NCBI GenBank assembly: GCA_025869435.1
Contig: JAOZVS010000137.1
Span: 1-37,456 of the forward strand
Reading direction: 5' to 3'
Length of the DNA: 37,456 bases
DNA from: Zavarzinia sp.
GTDB lineage: Bacteria > Pseudomonadota > Alphaproteobacteria > Zavarziniales > Zavarziniaceae
The notes under the pieces are model-generated. The model was not told the origin of the DNA. It was given only the letters and a program-made list of their open reading frames with translations, and searched no databases. Below, piece after piece: positions 33,920-37,456 of this stretch. The first letter of the stretch is position 1; each line of letters starts with the position of its first letter. A program made the position numbers and the translations under genes.

Positions 33920-34408
33920 GGCGGGATGATAGACGGACCGGCGCGAAGACGAAGCACGCTCAACGCCAATGTCCCTTCATGACCGCACAGGGGACATGCC
34001 AGGAACCGAAGACGCAGCGCGGTTCGGCTCGGCCCTAACCGCGCGCCCCCTTCACAAAGTCATCTATGGCATCGCGAAACAGGTCTGCGACTTCAGGCGG
34101 CGCCTCAGCCGGACCATAGGCTCTTTGCGTATTGTTTGAGTTCGTCGTTCCGGCGCAGGCCGGAACCTCGCGACACGAAGGCGCCTCGATCGTCTCAAGA
34201 TCCCGGCCTGCGCCGGGATGACGAACTTCAATGGGCATTCCAGTCGCACCATCCAACTTGTGGCAGTCGGTCACTATCGCACATGCCTCTACCTTAAAGC
34301 CTCGGCAGCCATGTCCACAACGGCGCCGCCATTCAATTGACGAAAGCCTTGCGCCGCCTTACGAACAGACCCGCGACGAAGGCGTTGCTTCAAAGGAGTT
34401 TTTGCGAA
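33920..34408. other. Intergenic region with REP-like element, divergent helicase / lysK
   Basis: A 489-bp spacer. It holds the inverted-repeat element at 34139-34230 and otherwise no credible gene. Short frames across it translate the repeat (peptides such as HPGAGRDLE and VPACAGTT) and are typical false calls. The lysK ribosome site AAAGGAG is at 34392-34398. The lysK and helicase promoters are not resolved. Confidence 0.6.
34139..34230. repeat. REP-like inverted repeat element
   Basis: Left arm 34139-34169 contains TTCCGGCGCAGGCCGGAA, and right arm 34198-34230 contains TCCCGGCCTGCGCCGGGA followed by TGACGAAC. The right arm read in reverse matches the left at most positions (AGTTCGTC-then-CCGGCGCAGGCCGG). 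The arms flank about 28 bases. Each arm is itself a palindrome. This sequence class, GTC-AT-CCCGGCGCAGGCCGGGA, is dispersed in many proteobacterial genomes. Its mobility would rest on a RAYT transposase not seen here. Confidence 0.8.
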
Positions 34409-36022
34409 ATGTCGAGCGAGATCCGCACGCTTGCCCAGAATGCCCGCGCCTGGCCCTTCGAGGAGGCACGGAAACTGCTGGCGCGGATCGAGAAGAAACC
34501 GGAAGTGCTCGACAAGGGCTACATCCTGTTCGAGACCGGCTATGGCCCCTCGGGCCTGCCGCATATCGGCACCTTCGGCGAGGTTTCGCGCACCACCATG
34601 GTGCGCCATGCCTTCAACGTGCTGACCGATGGCAAGATTCCGTCGAAGCTCCTGTGCTTTTCCGACGACATGGACGGGATGCGCAAGGTGCCGGACAATG
34701 TGCCGAACCCCGAGCTTTTGCGCGCCAATCTCGGCAAGCCGCTGACCCGCGTGCCCGATCCCTTCGGCAAGTTCGAGAGCTTCGGCCACCACAACAACGC
34801 GATGCTGCGCTCGTTCCTCGACCATTTCGGTTTCGAATATGAATTCGCCTCGGCGACCGACTATTACGCCGAGGGCAAGCTGGACGACATGCTGCTGCGG
34901 ATGCTGGCCCGCTATGACGAGGTGATGGCGATCATGCTGCCGACCCTCAGGTCGGAGCGGCAGGAGACCTATGCCCCCTTCCTGCCGGTGCATCCGAAGA
35001 CCGGCGTCGTCATGCAGGTGCCGATCGAGGGCCGCGATGTCGCCAGGGGCCTGATCCGCTGGACCGACCCGGAGACGAAGGAAACCTTCGAGACCCCGGT
35101 GACCGGCGGCGGCTGCAAGGCGCAGTGGAAGCCCGACTGGGCGCTGCGCTGGGCCGCCCTCGGCGTCGACTATGAAATGTCGGGCAAGGACCATATCGAC
35201 AATGTGAAGACGTCGAGCAAGATCTGCCGCGTGCTGGGCGGCCTGCCGCCGGACGGCTTCAACTACGAGCTTTTCCTCGACGACAAGGGCCAGAAGATCT
35301 CGAAGTCGAAGGGCAACGGCCTGACCATCGAGGAATGGCTGACCTATGCCAGCCCCGAGAGCCTGTCGCTGTTCATGTATGCCCAGCCGAAGACGGCCAA
35401 GCGGCTCTATTTCGACGTCATTCCGCGCCAGGTGGACGATTACTTCGACCATCTCGCCGCCTATCCGGCGCAGGAGCCGGCGAAGCAGCTGGAAAATCCG
35501 GTCTATCACATCCATTCCGGCCAGCCGCCGGTGGTGAAACTGCCGATCACCTTCGGGCTTTTGCTGAACCTCGCGGGCGTCGTCGCGTCGGAAGACAAGT
35601 CGGTGCTCTGGGGCTTCATCGCCCGCTATGCCCCGGGCGCGACGCCGGAGACCCTGCCGGTGCTGGACGACATGGTCGGCCATGCCATCGCCTATTTCCG
35701 CGACTACGAGAAGCCGCACCGGAAATTCCGCCTGCCGACCGAGATCGAGGCGGCGGCGCTGTCGGAACTCGCCGCCTGGCTCGAAAGCGGCCCGGCGGAC
35801 CAGAGCGCGGAAGCCCTGCAAACCGAGGTCTTCGAGATCGGCAAGCGCCACGCCTTCCCCAGCCTGCGGGACTGGTTCAAGGCCTGCTACGAAGTGCTGT
35901 TCGGCGAGGCGCAGGGGCCGCGCCTGGGCTCCTTCATCGCGCTGTTCGGCGTCGCCAATTCGGCCAAGCTGATCCGCAAGGGCCTGGCCGGCGAGTTGCT
36001 TCAGCCGGCCGCGGCGGCATGA
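34409..36022 (+). CDS. lysK: Class I lysyl-tRNA synthetase
   Basis: A 537-residue class I LysRS, the archaeal-type enzyme also found in most alphaproteobacteria. The HIGH-like signature is PHIGTFGE (51-58). The KMSKS-like loop is KISKSKG (296-302). It charges tRNA-Lys and is structurally unrelated to the class II LysRS of E. coli. The start follows AAAGGAG by 10 bases. The stop overlaps the DUF952 gene as ATGA. Length and motifs are intact. Confidence 0.96.
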   Translation: MSSEIRTLAQNARAWPFEEARKLLARIEKKPEVLDKGYILFETGYGPSGLPHIGTFGEVSRTTMVRHAFNVLTDGKIPSKLLCFSDDMDGMRKVPDNVPNPELLRANLGKPLTRVPDPFGKFESFGHHNNAMLRSFLDHFGFEYEFASATDYYAEGKLDDMLLRMLARYDEVMAIMLPTLRSERQETYAPFLPVHPKTGVVMQVPIEGRDVARGLIRWTDPETKETFETPVTGGGCKAQWKPDWALRWAALGVDYEMSGKDHIDNVKTSSKICRVLGGLPPDGFNYELFLDDKGQKISKSKGNGLTIEEWLTYASPESLSLFMYAQPKTAKRLYFDVIPRQVDDYFDHLAAYPAQEPAKQLENPVYHIHSGQPPVVKLPITFGLLLNLAGVVASEDKSVLWGFIARYAPGATPETLPVLDDMVGHAIAYFRDYEKPHRKFRLPTEIEAAALSELAAWLESGPADQSAEALQTEVFEIGKRHAFPSLRDWFKACYEVLFGEAQGPRLGSFIALFGVANSAKLIRKGLAGELLQPAAAA

Positions 36023-36387
36023 CCGACGCCATCTACAAGATCATGGACCACGCGGCCTGGGCGCAATTCCAGGCCGCCGGCACATTCGCGGGCGCCCCGG
36101 TCGATCTCGCCGATGGCTATATCCATTTCTCCGCCGCGCATCAGGTCCAGGGCACGCTGGACAAGCATTTCGCCGGGCGGGGGGACCTCGTGCTCGTCGC
36201 CGTCGATGCCGCCGCCCTCGGCCCTTGCTTGCGCTGGGAAGTCTCGCGCGGGGGGGACCTGTTCCCCCATCTTTATGCCGCGCTGCCGCTTCAGGCCGTG
36301 ACCATCTGCACCGCCCTGTTAATCGGCGACGACGGGCGCCACAGGGCGGCCGAAGCCCTGGCGAGCGTCTCCGGCGTCGGCGGCTGA
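36019..36387 (+). CDS. DUF952 family protein
   Basis: A 122-residue protein. The family core is visible as [18 protein letters not shown], then [32 protein letters not shown] and [14 protein letters not shown]. The histidines and the IHFS motif are conserved in DUF952, whose fold resembles ADP-ribosyl-transfer-type or glutathione-S-transferase-linked small domains. No function is established. The ATG overlaps the lysK stop, so it is co-expressed. Its last 97 bases overlap the end of the IclR gene on the other strand. Confidence 0.87.
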   Translation: MTDAIYKIMDHAAWAQFQAAGTFAGAPVDLADGYIHFSAAHQVQGTLDKHFAGRGDLVLVAVDAAALGPCLRWEVSRGGDLFPHLYAALPLQAVTICTALLIGDDGRHRAAEALASVSGVGG

Positions 36388-37112
36388 CCGTCCATCATCT
36401 GGGCCGCGATGCGGCGCGACGCCCGGACGAGCAAACCGCCCACGGTCGCCGCGTCCATGTCGCGCGAGGGCGCGGCGATGGCGGCGATGACCCGCTCCCC
36501 TTCCCCGAAGACCGGCACCGCGACCGACAGGGCGCCCAGTGGCCCCTGACCCCGGTGTACCGCGAAGCCGACCCGGCGCTGCACCCGCAGCGACTGGCGG
36601 AAGGCGGTCCAGCTGGTGCCGAGCCCGGCTTCAGCGATGGCGGGGGCCGAGACATCGTAGATACGCCGCAGGCGGCGCACCGATTCATGGGCGAGCACGA
36701 CCCGCGCCGCCGCGCTGTCGAACAGGCTGGCCGAGAGACCGCGCACCAGATCGGGCGGCGTGGCGAGGCCCGGCGCCGCCTCGACATGGGTCACCACCAC
36801 CTGGTCACGATAGGGCTGGACCACGGTGACGAGCGCGAGACTGCGGGCCAGTTCCGCCAGCTGGCCGCGCGCCGTCGCCAGCAGCGGGTCATAGAGCCGG
36901 ATCAGCCGGTCGAGGCCGATCACCGCCGGGCCGAGGCTGTAGGCGCCGTCCGGCCCCGGCGAGACGAGGCCCGCCGCTGTCAGGCTCTTGAAATAGCGAT
37001 AGACGGTCGAGCGCGAAAAACCGGTCCTCGTCATCGCCTGTTCGACCGTCCAGTGCGGCCGCTCGGCGGCGAAAAGGTCCAGAACGCGCAACATGCGGTC
37101 GAGACTGCTCAT
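36291..37112 (-). CDS. IclR-family transcriptional regulator
   Basis: A 273-residue regulator. The N-terminal winged helix covers about 1-62 (MSSLDRMLRVLDLFAAERPH, then MTRTGFSRSTVYRYFKSLTAAGLV). The IclR effector domain covers about 75-245 and includes LSASLFDSAAARVVLA and VGFAVHRGQGPLGALSVAVPVF. The start ATG 37110-37112 was chosen over one 13 codons upstream because it begins the conserved helix. The gene follows the fumarylacetoacetate hydrolase-family gene by 45 bases and probably regulates an aromatic or acid catabolic operon that includes it. The tail overlaps DUF952 in antisense. Confidence 0.9.
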   Translation of the reverse strand: MSSLDRMLRVLDLFAAERPHWTVEQAMTRTGFSRSTVYRYFKSLTAAGLVSPGPDGAYSLGPAVIGLDRLIRLYDPLLATARGQLAELARSLALVTVVQPYRDQVVVTHVEAAPGLATPPDLVRGLSASLFDSAAARVVLAHESVRRLRRIYDVSAPAIAEAGLGTSWTAFRQSLRVQRRVGFAVHRGQGPLGALSVAVPVFGEGERVIAAIAAPSRDMDAATVGGLLVRASRRIAAQMMDGQPPTPETLARASAALWRPSSPINRAVQMVTA

Positions 37113-37157
37113 GGAATAACGCCTCCTGCTTCGGGCCGGGAGGCGCCACAAGGCACC

Positions 37158-37456
37158 TCATCCTTCTGCTGATACGTGGTGGACGAGCAATCCGATCTGT
37201 TCGATTTCAACTTCTACCTTGTCGCCCTCGCGCAGCCAGGGCGGCGGATTGCGTCCGGCGGCGACCCCGGCGGGCGTTCCCGTCGCGATCACGTCGCCGG
37301 GATTGAGCGTCGTGAAGGACGAGAGATAGGCGATCAGCGCCGGAATGCGGAAGATCATGTCGGCGGTGGAGCCATTCTGCCGCTCGACCCCGTTCACCCT
37401 GGTGACGAGGCGCAGGTCATGGGGATCCCTCACCTCGTCCGCCGTCACCATCCAGG
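37158..37456 (-). CDS. Fumarylacetoacetate hydrolase-family protein, C-terminal part (start outside window)
   Basis: The last 98 codons or so of a FAH-superfamily enzyme. The block WMVTADEVRDPHDLRLVT, then VNGVERQNGSTADMIF, IPALIAYLSSFTTLNPGDVI and ATGTPAGV is the standard C-terminal half of 2-hydroxyhepta-2,4-diene-1,7-dioate isomerase/acylpyruvase-type proteins. These cleave or isomerise 2,4-diketo acids in aromatic or sugar acid catabolism. The exact substrate cannot be told. The 5' end is beyond the right edge. The downstream IclR gene probably controls it. Confidence 0.9.
   Translation of the reverse strand, partial: WMVTADEVRDPHDLRLVTRVNGVERQNGSTADMIFRIPALIAYLSSFTTLNPGDVIATGTPAGVAAGRNPPPWLREGDKVEVEIEQIGLLVHHVSAEG

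Noticed and set aside
30977-33982. 1001-residue rightward open frame opposite the helicase
   Set aside because: Long antisense frames are expected in GC-rich DNA. Composition is arginine/glycine/glutamine-rich and the DinG motifs on the other strand are complete.
34035-34274. 79-residue leftward frame with HPGAGRDLE and VPACAGTT
   Set aside because: These peptides are the well-known translation of the dispersed inverted repeat and not a gene.

Overview
The window is about 37 kb of GC-rich DNA with dense, mostly leftward gene strings. A class I (archaeal-type) lysyl-tRNA synthetase, a Tad/Cpa pilus operon of the Caulobacter type and GAF-type sensory kinases point to an alphaproteobacterium, perhaps Rhodospirillales-like. 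The genus cannot be named from the sequence. No rRNA, tRNA, CRISPR array, insertion sequence or prophage was seen.

Layout. (1) 1-2291, leftward: the start of a cellulose synthesis operon, with a BcsP/BcsR-like protein, the BcsQ ATPase and the first 300 codons of BcsA, which leaves the window at the left edge. (2) 2487-8133, leftward: a complete seven-gene Nit1C cluster (nitB-C-D-E-F-G-H), the conserved nitrilase/radical-SAM/GNAT/AIR-synthase-like/flavoprotein cassette linked in pseudomonads to growth on cyanide. A MocR-type (GntR plus aminotransferase fold) regulator is divergent from it. The 480-bp spacer holds four copies of TGCAGTCA, one 16-bp exact inverted pair and an AT-rich palindrome. 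(3) 10082-13627: signalling block, with a receiver/MarR-like response regulator divergent from a PAS/GAF histidine kinase and a single-domain receiver. (4) 13651-21496, leftward: a Tad secretion/pilus operon (cpaB, cpaC, cpaE, cpaF, tadB, tadC, tadD and a small exported protein), with no pilin, prepilin peptidase or TadE/F/G in view. (5) 21878-24116, leftward: a 51-codon lipoprotein and a large exported protein with a barrel-like N-terminal half and a repeat-rich C-terminal half that contains a 247-bp exact duplication. (6) 24516-27720, rightward: a degenerate receiver protein and a polar amino acid ABC transporter (ATPase and two permeases, no binding protein). (7) 27734-33919: CYTH/CHAD protein and SixA phosphatase (leftward), 1-Cys peroxiredoxin (rightward), TerB-like protein and DinG/XPD-type helicase (leftward). 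(8) 34139-34230: an inverted-repeat REP-like element. (9) 34409-37456: lysK and a DUF952 protein (rightward), then an IclR regulator and the end of a fumarylacetoacetate hydrolase-family gene (leftward).

The blocks suggest two themes. One is surface attachment: cellulose, Tad pili, a surface repeat protein and nearby two-component regulators. The other is a self-contained nitrogen-scavenging module (Nit1C) under what looks like local control by a PLP-binding-type regulator. The strongest candidate for something not well described is the pairing of Nit1C with the MocR regulator and its repeated operator. Second is the barrel-plus-repeat surface protein beside the Tad operon. Functions are inferred from motifs read by eye. 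No database search was run.
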